DNA of 64,000 bases from a candidate division SR1 bacterium Aalborg_AAW-1. Its GTDB lineage: Bacteria > Patescibacteriota > Gracilibacteria > Absconditabacterales > Absconditicoccaceae. Below are positions 44,262-55,035 of this stretch, one piece after another. Every line of letters begins with the position of its first letter. Within the stretch, counting starts at the first letter, position 1. The notes under the pieces are model-generated. The model saw only the letters and a list, made by a program, of their open reading frames with translations. It was not told the DNA's origin and ran no database searches. A program made the translations under genes and the position numbers. The stretch is taken from assembly GCA_001007975.1 (NCBI GenBank), contig CP011268.1, forward strand, positions 930,001 through 994,000, given 5' to 3'.

Positions 44262-44279
44262 GTCATTGCGAGGGACGAA
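44262..44279. repeat. REP-like GTCATTGCGAGG element
   Basis: GTCATTGCGAGGGACGAA downstream of tyrS; shares its first 12 bases and GACGAA/CACGAA end with the copy at 52032-52056. This is the widespread dispersed repeat family GTCATTGCGAGG..CGAAGCAATC. Here the element is truncated. Confidence 0.7.
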
Positions 44280-44363
44280 AAATATCTTGATAAAGAGGTA
44301 AAAATACTTAAAAATTGAATATAGATTTATTGAAAGCTTTTATTTTTATTAAAGTATATATAA

Positions 44364-45128
44364 ATGAAGAAACTTTTATTACTTATAATATTTTTATTGT
44401 CATTTGGTTATTCTTTTGCTGCATATACTGTTTTAGAGGTTATAGATTGAGACACAGTAAAATTGCAAAAAGAAAACAGTACAAAAACTATTACAGTCAG
44501 AATGATAGGTATAGATGCACCTGAAAGTACATCATTAAGGTTATGATATACACAATGTTTTTGAGATGAAGCTACTAATCACTTAAAATCTTTATTAGAT
44601 TGAAAGAAAGTTAATATATTGTTTGATGCAACGCAATGAACAAAAGATAAATATGATAGAACTTTAGCTTATATTATATGAGAAGATAAAATAGACTATA
44701 ACCGTCAAATGATTGTAGATTGATTTGCTTATGAATATACTTATAATATTAAATATAAAAGACAATGAATATACAAACAAGCACAAAAGACTGCATCAAA
44801 AAAGAATAATGGTTTGCGATCTAATTGAACCTGTGGAATGAATAATATAACTACTACAATTCAATCTACTAAACCCACAGAACCTGTCGTAACTACTCCA
44901 ACTATTAAAGCATGATATTATAATGACAATAGTGGTTGTTACTATATGGATAGTAATGGTATTAAATCTTATGGAGTTTCTTCAAGTATGTGTTGATGAT
45001 CTTCAAGTTATTCATCAAACTCATCATATACCTATAAAACCTACATAACTTGACCAAGATGATGATGTTATTATATAACAGAAAAATGAAATAAAGAATA
45101 TGTTGATAAATCATATTGTAGTTCATAA
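44364..45128 (+). CDS. Secreted thermonuclease-like (SNase) protein
   Basis: 254 residues. Signal peptide MKKLLLLIIFLLSFGYSFA. SNase domain: VLEVIDGDTVKL, VRMIGIDAPES, KKVNILFDATQGTKDKYDRTLAYII and a helical end QGIYKQAQKTASKKNNGLRS. Catalytic Asp, Arg and Glu are in place. A linker and Cys-rich tail (GCYYMDSNG, MCGGSSS, GCYYITEKGN) follow. Probably degrades external nucleic acids for nutrition. Very TGA-rich. Confidence 0.85.
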
Positions 45129-45140
45129 ATATATTTATAT

Positions 45141-45198
45141 AAAAAATCTGATCTCTTTCCATTATCTTTACCTGGAATTTGATTCAGATTTTTTTTGT
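45141..45198. terminator. Convergent terminator (nuclease / DEAD helicase)
   Basis: AAAAAATCTGA and TCAGATTTTTT form an 11-bp stem around a 32-base loop between two convergent stops; T-tracts on both strands. Confidence 0.5.
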
Positions 45199-46437
45199 TT
45201 ACCTCTTTCTCGGATAATATTTTTTCTTTTTCTTAGGAGTGGATGAAGATTTTTTAACAGGGATATAATGCGTAAGTTCAGTATGGAAAGGGTGATTGGT
45301 CTCGAGAGGTATTTCTTTACCGATGAGTTTCACGATTTGTCTGCATTGAGGAATCTCGCTGGCATCACAAAACATAATCGACTGACCAGCAAGTCCAGCT
45401 CTTCCCGTACGACCGATACGATGGACATAACTCTCTGGTTCGAGTGGTACATCATAGATGATCACGTGGCTCAGTTCATCGATATCGATACCTCTCGCTG
45501 CTACATCAGTAGCGACCAATACACGAATTTCTCCAGATTTTAGACGAGAAAGCGCATGTTGTCTAGCAGATTGTGACTTGTTTCCATGGATGGCAGCACT
45601 TGGTATTTTTGCTTGAGCAAGGATTTTTTCTACTTTGTTAGCTCCATGTTTGGTCTTCGTAAAGACTACGGCATTCTTGATTTCTGAGTTTTCAAGAAGA
45701 TGTAAGAGAAGATTTTTTTTATCTTCAAAACGAACGGTATACAACGATTGAGTAATCGTATCGACAGTGGAAGAAGCTGGAGTTACGGTAATATGGATAG
45801 GATCATTTAGCATTCATTTGGAGAGTTCTACTACTTTTGGAGCTACGGTAGCTGAGAAGAACAATGATTGTCTCTGTTTACGTGGAAGATGTCAGATTAT
45901 TGTTTTTATATCATGAATAAATCACATATCGAGCATACGATCAGCTTCATCGAGGACAAAAATTTGGATATCTGACAGTCTTATGAAGTTCTGATTGACT
46001 AAATCGAGTAATCTTCCTGGTGTTGCGACGAGGATATCAACTCATTTACGCAATTGTTTAATCTGAGGGTTTTGAGATACTCCACCGTAGATAACGGTAT
46101 TGGTAAGATTCGTATATTGTGCATAATCATTGATACTTTCACCGATTTGGATAGCAAGTTCTCTAGTGGGAGTAAGGATAAGAGCACGAATTGGAGGACG
46201 TTTGTATTTTTTCTTTGGTAGGGTGGTTTGATAGACTTCTTGATCGAGGAGTTGAAGAAGCGGTAGAGAGAAAGCAGCAGTCTTACCAGTACCAGTCTGA
46301 GCACATCAGAAGACATCTTTACCTTCGAGAATATGAGGTATAGCTTGCTCTTGGATAGGACTTGGTGTGGTATATCAGAGTCAGTCTAATGCGTCGAGAA
46401 ACTTCTTATCTAATCAGAGGTCGGAAAATAATGTCAT
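45199..46437 (-). CDS. DEAD-box RNA helicase (RhlE-like)
   Basis: 412 residues. Q-motif [15 protein letters not shown], Walker [47 protein letters not shown], and C-terminal [15 protein letters not shown] short basic tail ([13 protein letters not shown]). Unwinds structured RNA in ribosome assembly or decay. TGA glycines in DALDGLGY, DVFGCAQTG, RKGVDIL, DMGFIHD and others. Confidence 0.95.
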
Positions 46438-46485
46438 AAGGTTTATTATATCATAAAGTGATAGACTATAGTAATGTGAGTATAC

Positions 46486-46508
46486 AAAAAACCTTGCAAG
46501 GTGCAAGG
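46486..46508 (-). terminator. Terminator after the nucleoside hydrolase gene
   Basis: CCTTGC/GCAAGG stem (46492-46508) with a 5-base loop, followed by six T on the minus strand; 28 bases past the stop. Confidence 0.75.
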
Positions 46509-46535
46509 AGTAATATGAGAGAACGAGAGTTGTTC

Positions 46536-47528
46536 TTACTCAAAATCAAATTCTTTTAAGTCTTCTGTCATGGCTTCTAAGATACCATTTCTATCGACAT
46601 CAGTAATGAGCAGTGTTTTGTTTATATTTGATCTGGGATGATTTCTCCGATCCACTACTGTTTGTCATTTTGTATGTTCACCCACTGTTTCTACTGCAAG
46701 ATCGACAAATGATCCTTTATACAGATGTGGATAGGCGAGAAATCAAATCGTATGAGCATCATGGACAAAGAATCCATTGTTGTAATGAGTTTCGCGGAAT
46801 TTTCTGTTAGTATTGATCGTGAATTGTGTAAGTTCTCTGATAAATTGTGCTTTCGTACTATGATTTACTTGTCCTACAATAGCTTCTGTTTCTTCTGGCG
46901 AATAAACAAAACTTGTTGTTACATCAAGAGGGATAAGAATAAGATTGTTACATGCTTTTACGACGATATCAGCACTTGGTGCATCGTACCAAATATTAAA
47001 TTCTGCTACTGGTGTAACATTACCACCAACTTGACTTGCACCACCCATAGCGATGATATACTGACACTGGGTCAGGATACCTGGTTCTTTTCTCTCTGCA
47101 GCTGCAAGATTCGTGAGTGGTCCTGTCGCAAGAATAGTGAGTCCAGGATTTTCTTTGATGGTTTTGATAATGAGATCTACACTATTGAGGGTCTCAGATG
47201 GAAGGTTGACGGGAGGAAGGAGTGAGCTTAGTCAACCAATACCGTCTTCTCCATGAATGTGACTGGCATTAGCTGAACCCATAACTGGTCTCATATCTTT
47301 TCCTACAGGAATGTCTGTTGTTCCGGTAAATTCTAACATTTTGAAGGCATTGCTATAGGTATGATCAGAAGAAACATTACCACCTACGGTAGTGATTGCT
47401 TTCAGTTGAAGAGGTGTGGCTCTTTTATTGTGGAGAACAAGAGACCAAAGCAGTGCAAAAACATCATCAGCACCAGGATCACAATCGATCAAAAAGGGAA
47501 GTGATTTTGTATCAAAAAATGTTTTCAT
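46536..47528 (-). CDS. Inosine-uridine-type nucleoside hydrolase
   Basis: A 330-residue enzyme releasing bases from nucleosides for salvage. N-terminal Ca-binding motif LIDCDPGADDVFALL, later ITTVGGN, ILATGPLTNLA, AEFNIWYDAPSADIV, and the catalytic His in FVHDAHTIGFLAYP. CGG at TVVD-CGG-RNHP is where several relatives have Trp. Supports a life on imported nucleosides together with the secreted nuclease and ThyA/DHFR. Confidence 0.92.
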
Positions 47529-47720
47529 CTGACTTGTGTGGTAGTTGTAAAAAGTTATTCATCTTGATAATACTGATAAGGGAAAGAATGCCAAATTTGA
47601 TCGCTATAAATATATTATAATGATTAGACTTTTTGCACAGTTGTGGTATTATGTAGGCCATTGTTTGCATTTTATAAAAAAATAGATATTATAATAATAA
47701 TTTATCTTACGTATAATTTT

Positions 47721-48191
47721 ATGTCACTTGAATATATACCAGAAGGAACATCTACAGATAAAGTAGAGTATAATTGTTATTCTTATGTTTTGGCTCAATT
47801 ATTAAACGATGAACATATCTATGGAAAGTGAGATGAAGCTCTTTTACCGTATAAGAAAAAGAAAATTTTATCATACACTATTGATAGAGATTCTGATCCT
47901 AGTTATGAAATTGAAGAACTACTCTCAGAACAATATACTGAATGAAATATAAAAAAATTCCCCTTAATTGGAGAATTATATGATGCTGAAACTAATAATA
48001 GCATACATGCTTTTCTTATTGATGAAGATTTTAGGATTCATCATCAAAATGGTAATAATGGTCCTATTTATGAAAAACAAACAGCTCAAACGCTTAATCA
48101 GCTATTAGATGATGATCTCTATAGAGATACCAAATCTCTGAACATCAAATTCTTTGACATCAAAGAAAATTATAATTTTTTCACCACATAA
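47721..48191 (+). CDS. Hypothetical protein with a possible Cys/His dyad
   Basis: 156 residues. KVEYNCYSYVLAQLL (Cys about 19) and later NSIHAFLIDEDFRIHHQNG (His about 93) have the order seen in papain-like hydrolases; the assignment is a guess. It overlaps the elp3 stop by 22 bases on the opposite strand. Two TGA glycines. Confidence 0.5.
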
Positions 48192-50047
48192 GTCCCATCA
48201 TTATGATATCAAAGAATATTGCGATAATATTCTTTAACACCTACTCAGGCAATCACTGAGAGACGATGATATCACGCTTGTTGTGAAATCTGTTCTGCAA
48301 TAGTCATCACAGTACGTCCCACACCAGTATGTTGTGTAGTATGAGTATTATCTTGACTATTGATCTTCGCTACTTGTCCGTAGACATGAAGTTCACGAAT
48401 CAATGCTGTACCTTCACCAAGTCAGTCATAATCTACTGTTTTTCATATATCTGGGAGTAATAATCTCGTGAATCCATAGAGATATCATTGTGATGTCTCC
48501 ATAGCGATAAAATATTCTTTCCCAACAGAACTTCTATACGCACGTATGACGATACGAATATCTTCTGGTTCATGCGATCTTCTATGACGAATTTCTCTGC
48601 TACGAGTATCAAGTGATACAAACGCTCTATCTGACTCCGCATCGATAGTTCATCCTATAATCGATGTAATACTATGACTATCAGGTAGCACTTGATTTAC
48701 AATGCTAGATAAGAAATCTTCTACCGTATCATAATAAGTAGTATGTTCATATAATCTTGAATAGATATGGCGAATGATATCAGTATTTCTCCATTGTTTG
48801 TAGAGTCACTCATGCATCAGTTGAGCGAGATTAGTAATAGATGAACCAGCAGCTATTTCTGTAGAAGGGATATCACGAATAAGTCTCTTGATACGAGTAT
48901 AAGGTGGAATAATGTCACGGAAGGTAGTAGTAATAATTCTCTGGATAGATTCAGTTTCAATAGGTTTATATTCTCCTTTTTTATACAATTCATAGAGTTC
49001 TGTATTTGGGATAACAGAAGTAGGGTAAAACTTAATCTCATCAGGACGAAATGCAGGATCTGAGTAAATATCAATGAAGGTCTGTAAGTCTTTTTCTTCA
49101 TCAGACCCGTAGAGTCCTGGCATCAAATGCACGGAAAATTTAAATCCATATTGTCTAAGCTTGTGGCAAGCTGCTTTACATTGTTCTACACTATGACCTC
49201 TCTTGTTCAAATCTAAGACAGTATCATTCGTTGATTGAATACCCATCTCTAATCTAGTAATACCAAGTTCTCTCCAAAGTTGACAATTTTCATCAGTTAC
49301 ATACTCTGGTCTTGTTTCTACGGTAAGCCCAATCATACGATGTTCAGCTGTTTCATTGATACGGATTGATTCTTCAACCGTGTCAGGAAATTCTTTTGTA
49401 TCTGTTGTGCTTTTCGCAACTAACGATTGTACGGAATCTTCAGTTTTATCCAGGGTATCTTCTATAGCAAAGAGACTTTTATTAGCATTATGAGTGAGTT
49501 TAACTGTCTTAAGAAATTCTGAAAAAGTATTACAAGCATCATACAATCATTTGATGAATTCTTTTTTGTATTCGGTAGGATAAACATCCCATGTCCCACC
49601 AAGGACAATCATTTCTATCTTATCAGTATCGTGCCCAGTCAGATGAAGAGAAAGGAGACGATTATAAACTTGTTTGACTGGATCGAAATTATTTAATAAG
49701 GCTCTCATCGCTCCAGGTTCAGTATTGATATAACTCTTTGGCATGGTAAAATCATTCGGACAGAAGATACACTCTCCTGGACACCAAAACGGTTTCGTTA
49801 GTACTTGTACTGAAACAATACCTGACTGGCTTCTGATAGCTCTTTTTTTGAGTAGTTGTTGAAAAACTTTATGTTCTGATGCTTGTCACGACTGCACTAA
49901 ATCATGGTATGTCTTGAGCATCTGCATATTACTTGGGAGTCATGATATTTTATTAATCCTTGCATATTCTCTCTTGAGTGAACTCACATGATCTTTATTC
50001 AAGTTCGGTGTCTGCAAAAGAGCAAGAACCAGTTGTTCTAATGTCAT
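48170..50047 (-). CDS. elp3: Elp3-like radical SAM / GNAT tRNA uridine-34 modifying enzyme
   Basis: A 625-residue protein. Radical SAM cluster motif CPGECIFCPND (CxxxCxxC) after RSQSGIVSVQVLTKPFWC, IEMIVLGGTWDVYP, VETRPEYVTDE, GVGRTVMTIAEQIS and a C-terminal acetyltransferase domain ending YYRNILGYHNDGTYVVKKL. In eukaryotes and archaea Elp3 starts the cm5U34 modification of wobble uridine; bacterial homologs are sporadic. The start ATG 50047 is supported by MTLEQLVLALLQTPNLN. Several TGA glycines throughout. Confidence 0.92.
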
Positions 50048-50223
50048 AAAAATAGATTTATAAGGTGTATAAAGTTATAGAAAGCTGTTTATGAAACAGA
50101 TAAAATTATAAGGAATATCATCAAGAAAGCAATGAAAATTAGAAATGTCTACTTTCTATTGATATTATATTACCTTATCAGTATAAGTGTCGCTTCAAAA
50201 ATAAAACAATAAAATAATATAAT

Positions 50224-50622
50224 ATGACAACACTCGAAAACACAATAGTTTTAGTTTACCAAAATCAGGTTAAATTAACAGAAGAGCAAAAAGAATATCT
50301 TCAAAACATTATTACTCCTATTGTAACAGGGATTAATTTAAAAGACAAAATTTTTATCAGGTATGATAATAATACAATTTCAAAAGAAATAGTAGATTAT
50401 ATAATACCTATTTTAGAAGCTGGAGTCTTTGATCATTTAATTTTAGATACAAAATTTTATGAAGAAAAAATGGATAATGAAATAGATCATTACTTATGTT
50501 CTAGATTACCAGAAGATGCTCAACAAGTGATAGTTATTTCTGAAAAAGACTTTTTCAACTCTGGACACAAAAGTTTTATAAAGCTTTATAAAAGCTATGA
50601 AAACTTAAAGCTTTACCATTAA
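50224..50622 (+). CDS. Hypothetical protein (no TGA)
   Basis: 132 residues: TTLENTIVLVYQNQVKLT, IKDKIFIRYDNN-like strands and a helix FFNSGHKSFIKLYKSYENLK. No TGA in the gene and an A/T-rich leader. Ends in a strong terminator. No family recognised; few glycines, so import is only suspected. Confidence 0.45.
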   Translation: MTTLENTIVLVYQNQVKLTEEQKEYLQNIITPIVTGINLKDKIFIRYDNNTISKEIVDYIIPILEAGVFDHLILDTKFYEEKMDNEIDHYLCSRLPEDAQQVIVISEKDFFNSGHKSFIKLYKSYENLKLYH

Positions 50623-50647
50623 GACCTTGTTATACAAGGTCTTTTTT
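50621..50647. terminator. Terminator shared by 50224 gene and HIT gene
   Basis: AAGACCTTG/CAAGGTCTT stem (9 bp), 5-base loop, then six T. It spans the convergent stops of 50622 and 50646. Confidence 0.85.
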
Positions 50648-51035
50648 ATAAAAAAGCAATAATCTTCTCTTGTATATCTTCCATCTCCTCATCACTGAAC
50701 GTTAAAGTATCTGATGTACGAATATCTCCGATATTTTCTGATGGTATGAGATGAATATGCGTATGTGGTACATCTCGACCAGCGATGATGAGTTGCGTTC
50801 TTTTACATCCTGTTGCTTGATCGAGAGCTTTGGAGATTGTTTGAGCTGCAGTCATGAGAGCTGTCGCATAGTCTGCAGGAACATCAGCAAAATAATCGAC
50901 TTCAATCTTTGGTACCACTAAGGTATGTCCACGAGTGGCTGGATGAATATCTAAGAATGCATAAACTTTCTCATTCTCATAAATTTTGTATGATGGAATT
51001 TCTCAATTGATGATTTTGGTGAAGATGGATGACAT
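50646..51035 (-). CDS. HIT family nucleotide hydrolase/transferase
   Basis: 129 residues. IFTKIINGEIPSYKIYENEKVYAFLDI, then the histidine triad region HTHIHLIPSEN. Hint/Fhit-type enzymes act on nucleoside phosphoramidates. Begins with a TGA glycine near residue 11. Convergent with the 50224 gene. Confidence 0.92.
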
Positions 51036-51059
51036 GAGGATGGTTCAAGAATAAAGATA

Positions 51060-52046
51060 TTATTGATTACAAATATTTTTATATCAATCAAACAAAGCAA
51101 TTGTATTTTCTTTATCTTTTAATATTATAGTGATTTGTTGATATGTATTTTCTTTATCTTTTGAAATAATATCTACACTCCAAAGATTTGGTCATGTTGT
51201 AAGACGGGAAGTTCTATCCAATGAAAAAGTTTTATTACAAGGGAAAAATGTTATCTCTCATTGTATAGTAATATCATTGTTGATATCATATCATAGCAAA
51301 TAACGTAGAAAAAAATCTTCAGTATCTAAGTATTGATATTCAGGGGCTATATTTTGTAGCATCAGTGCTGATCATCACGATGCTCACATCACATCACTAA
51401 CACCACTATCAAGCGATGAAGAATATGATGAGAACACAGCAGTAGGAATAAATTCAGGATTGTTTTCACTTCACTGTTTACTACTTCTCTCTATTGGATC
51501 TTTACTATTTTGTATGTTAGACTGAGGTTGCTCACTGTATTTATGTTGTTGTGACTCAACAACATCAGATGATGTAGTAACGTTATCTAGTGAGACATTG
51601 TTGTTTACTACTGGTTGAGTTTTTTTAGTACTAAATTGGGTTTCAGTTCATGAGAGAAGAGGAGTTTCTCATTGGTATTGAAGTCATGGAGTAGCTTCGT
51701 TTATTGGTATTTGTGAGGGCTGAATAACAGGATTGTATGGCAATGCCAGAAAAATAATTACACCAAGTACTACTGCAGGTAATCCATAACTAATAAGACG
51801 TGCAAGTCGATTGATATGTGGGTTTGATTGAGGAGGATTAGATTTAAGATTATTAAGATACTGTACATGATATTCTAGTCTTGACTTAAGATTGCTTTGA
51901 AAATGAGGATCAATATCTACAGATGGTGTATGTTCAGTCATACGTTCAAGTAGTCAGACAATCTCTTTTTTTTGTGATACTAAAGATGGATCCTGAGACA
52001 GGAGTTCTTGATATAATTGTTCTAGGTTACAGTCATTGCGAGGCAC
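51060..52046 (-). CDS. Putative anti-sigma factor, membrane-anchored
   Basis: A 328-residue protein. N-terminal soluble region (EQLYQELLSQDPSLVSQKKEIVGLLERM), a membrane helix (LISYGLPAVVLGVIIFLALPY, about 90-110), a Ser/Gln-rich linker and an outer domain ending with a repeated K-DKENT segment. It lies 12 bases downstream of the ECF sigma gene in the same reading frame, separated by one TAA. The GTG start at 52046 is inside a REP-like repeat (52032-52056). Function by context only. Confidence 0.6.
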
Positions 52047-52056
52047 GAAGCAATCT
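52032..52056. repeat. REP-like GTCATTGCGAGGCACGAAGCAATCT element
   Basis: A 25-bp copy of a dispersed palindromic repeat (GTCATTGCGAGGC, ACGAAGCAATCT), lying across the sigma/anti-sigma junction. Its minus strand supplies the GTG start and first codons (PRND) of the anti-sigma gene. A related copy is at 44262. Confidence 0.75.
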
Positions 52057-52058
52057 AT

Positions 52059-52622
52059 TTATAATATAAAATATATAATCATCATCAACGTTCCGAGTTC
52101 AGCACAAATGATTTTGAGCTCTTTCATAGCGTTACTAAAGTCTTTGCGAAGGGATGTCTCAGGACGACCTGTTATGGCAGAGATTTCTTCATAGCTGAGT
52201 CATTCTCGTAATCTCATAATGATAATATCTTTTTTTGTAGTCCCTAATTGGTCAAGTTCATGAAGTATCTGTTCACTGATATAACGATTATTTTCTTCTT
52301 TTGTGATATCTTCTTGAGATTCGTAGTCTAGATCTTCATCTAAACTTTCAGGATTTTGCTTTTTATAACTATCTAAAAGAGTATTGTTGGCTATCGTATA
52401 TAATCGTGAACGAAAAGAATTCTCAGTCTTATAGTGTAATTGATCAATTTTATCAAATGCTTTAAAAAAAGTATCAGAAACGATATCTTCAGTGAGAGCT
52501 TGATTCAGTGTTTTGTAATAGATGTGATTGTAAATGACTTGAAAATACCTATCATACAGTATTCAAAACGCTTGATTCTGACCCGATTGGAGTTGTGCTA
52601 TAAGTTCTTGTTCGTCTTGCAT
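52059..52622 (-). CDS. ECF-type RNA polymerase sigma factor
   Basis: 187 residues. Region 2 NQAFGILYDRYFQVIYNHIY, FFKAFDKIDQ and FRS-W-LYTIANNTLLDSYKK (CGA as the conserved Trp of W-L-Y-x-I-A). Region 4 KKDIIIMRL-W-EGLSYEEISAITG (second CGA). Ends LGTLMMIIYFIL. Operon with the anti-sigma-like gene; suggests an extracytoplasmic stress response. Confidence 0.88.
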
Positions 52623-52668
52623 ACCTATGAATGTAGGCAATGAGAGAAAGATTTCAAGACAAAATGAA

Positions 52669-52691
52669 AACCTCCTGAAAAGCAGGAGGTT
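52669..52691 (-). terminator. Terminator before the sigma gene
   Basis: AACCTCCTG/CAGGAGGTT stem (9 bp) with AAAAG loop, then TTTTCATTTT on the minus strand. It ends the transcript of the decayed gene at 52730. Confidence 0.8.
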
Positions 52692-52729
52692 ATCTTGAAA
52701 TTGATTGGTAAATATACTATTAAGTCTAT

Positions 52730-53028
52730 TTAACCAGGCGCTCGAATTCTTCGCATATTACATAGTTCTTCATTTGTGGGTGTTATTCTGACCCAGCCGG
52801 TTGATTGGAGATAATAAATAATTTTTTGTTGCTAAGCTTTTGCTCAGAGTCTCGAATGTAATTCATGTCTTTTAACTGTTTTTTGTCGCCAGTATACATG
52901 GCTCCCGGTTGTTACTGATTTTTTAAATTAATACTTTTGTTGGTTAGTGCTAAGATACCACCAACTGTGACTGCTGTTAAGACACCAAGTCCAACTTTGA
53001 ATACAGTCGTTTTTGCAAACTTTTTCAT
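52730..53028 (-). pseudogene. Decayed small exported-protein gene (no TGA, Bacteroidetes-like)
   Basis: Starts MKKFAKTTVFKVGLGVLTAVTVGG-ILALTNKSINLKNQ, then an in-frame TAA. The same frame continues QPGAMYTGDKKQLKDMNYI-RDSEQKLSNKK. A one-base shift in AACAAAAAATTA then leads to IIYYLQSTGWVRI-TPTNEELCNMRRIRAPG and TAA. So one TAA and one homopolymer frameshift separate three parts that read as one small protein. No TGA used. It may be a pseudogene or carry sequencing errors. Confidence 0.5.
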
Positions 53029-53225
53029 TTACAGAATTTGTTTTTGGGTTACTCGCCTTTTCTTTATTATGACGATTAATTAGTATATAATGAAAAAAAG
53101 TATAAAAGTCAATATATTTTTAAAGAATATATATTTTATTAAAATAATAGGTATTTACTTGATTCTTGAAAAGAAAATAACTAGAATACAAATAAATTAT
53201 ATGATTTATTATTCAAAAACTCTCT

Positions 53226-54494
53226 ATGTACATCTGCTCAAATTGCGAATACGGATCGAAAGTTAAAGTAGGGAAATGTCCAAACTGTGGAGGATTTGGT
53301 ACTTTTATCAAGTCTGAAGATTCTATAACAACCAAGTCAGGTAAATCTATCATAAAACTTCAAAAAGCATCACAGTCACAAAACAACAATCGTCTCTCTT
53401 ATCCCTTGAGTAATAAAGAAGTTAAAGGTGTCATAGGTGAAGCTTTTATTGCTGATGGATTTTATCTCCTTGCTGGAGAACCAGGGATTGGAAAGTCTAC
53501 CTTTGCTCTCCAAATCATCCATGATATTCTTAGATGAACACCAGATCTGAAGTGGTGATATTTCTCCTGAGAAGAGACAGCACAACAAGTCATGGCAAGA
53601 TATACGAGATTATACCCTGATCATCATCAGGTAGATGATTTTTTCTATGCTACGACTTTTGAATCTATCAAAGATGCTATCCAAACCTATGGATATCAGT
53701 TTATCATCGTGGATAGTATCCAGACAATCGTATCTCAGCACTATGATGGAAGTCCAGGATCAGCAGGACAAGTAAGGACTTGTGCAGAATTGCTTAATGA
53801 TCTGGCCAAAGAATATCATGTCACGGTAATCGTGATTGGACATGTAACCAAAGGAGGGGAGATTGCCTGACCAAAATATCTAGAACATATCGTCGATGTA
53901 GTATTGTATGTAGAGTGAGATCGTACAGGCGATCTGAGATTTTTACGTAATTATAAAAATAGGTTTGGGAATGCTGATGGTACAGGAATCTTTGAGATGA
54001 AATCTAATGGCTTACAGCCTATTTATGATCCTGAAAAAATGTTTGCCTGACAAGTTAGAGCACCCGGTATTGCTTGGACAATAGGATTAGATAATGGACG
54101 TCCCGTAGTAGTGTGGATAGAAACACTCCTCACGAAAGCCTATGGAAAATTCCCTGATAGAAACTATGTAGGAGTGAATAGTAAGAGAGTAGATATGATC
54201 ATCGCTATCTTAGAGAAATATATGTGATGTAAACTTGGTATGATGAATATTTTCTTAAATATTCCAGGAGAATTTCATTTGACTGATAGTGGATTAGATC
54301 TTGCCATTGCTATGGCTATTTATAGTGCCTATAATAATGAAATTCTCCCAGATAAGACCATCTGGATAGGAGAACTTGGACTCACGGGTCGTATTTCAGC
54401 AACGAGATCTCACGAGAAAAGAGTCTCAGAACTTCCAAAATGATGGACTATTGTAGATTATAAGTCACAGAACGATATCAGATGATTACAATAA
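53226..54494 (+). CDS. radA: DNA repair protein RadA (Sms)
   Basis: 422 residues. N-terminal zinc finger CSNC...CPNCGGFG, Walker A LLAGEPGIGKST, IIVDSIQTI, the RadA-specific KNRFG motif, then a Lon-like C-terminal domain LNIPGEFHLTDSGLDLAIAMA and WIGELGLTGRISATRSHEKRV. Helps branch migration in recombination. Several TGA, including SGEETAQ and GDRTGD. Followed by a cluster of tiny genes. Confidence 0.95.
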
Positions 54495-54566
54495 CATTCT
54501 ATTGACTTATATGTAATTTATGTTTATATATCTACTAAAGTATTTTTATTTTTTTCTTATGAAATA

Positions 54567-54812
54567 ATGGCAATTGATACTCTTGATTATTTCCCAGAAT
54601 CAGCCTGATGATTTGATCCCATACATTTTACAACAGCAGAAGATATTAAAAGAATTTTCTTTGCTGATAGATCAGATATTACTATATCAGACATTATTAT
54701 GAATATCACAGATAAATCATCAGGATTTATGTTAAGCCAGATGTGAATGACAGAAAAGCCATCAGAGGAGTATAAAAAATTTATTAATAACAGTGAAGAA
54801 AATGTTGAATAA
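54567..54812 (+). CDS. Small hypothetical protein, first of a tiny-gene cluster
   Basis: 81 residues (MAIDTLDYFPESAGGFDPIHFTTAEDIKRIFF...) with three TGA glycines. Soluble and acidic. No family. It overlaps the next gene by 11 bases. Confidence 0.5.
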
Positions 54813-55029
54813 ACAATGCATTACCATCGATTGAAAAACAATAGAATGTACTGGAGAAGAGATTAACCATATTATGCTTGCAGATTATTATGGCATATCA
54901 AAGGCTGTTTTTGATACTTTTGTTGCAAAAAAAATTAAAGAACAAGAAGAAAATAACAAACAAGAAGACGAACTTACACCATTCGAAAAAAACTTAGAGA
55001 TATACCAAGCTTTACAACCTTTTCTCTAA
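54802..55029 (+). CDS. Small hypothetical protein
   Basis: 75 residues: MLNKQCITIDGKTIECTGEE-INHIMLADYYGI then a highly charged helix KKIKEQEENNKQEDELTP. The TGA codes the Gly in IDGKTI. Overlaps the upstream gene, so probably translationally coupled. Confidence 0.5.
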
Positions 55030-55035
55030 TACACT

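Noticed and set aside
44315-44524. 69-aa ORF at the start of the thermonuclease gene
   Set aside because: Out-of-frame shadow; the SNase frame has a signal peptide and catalytic motifs.
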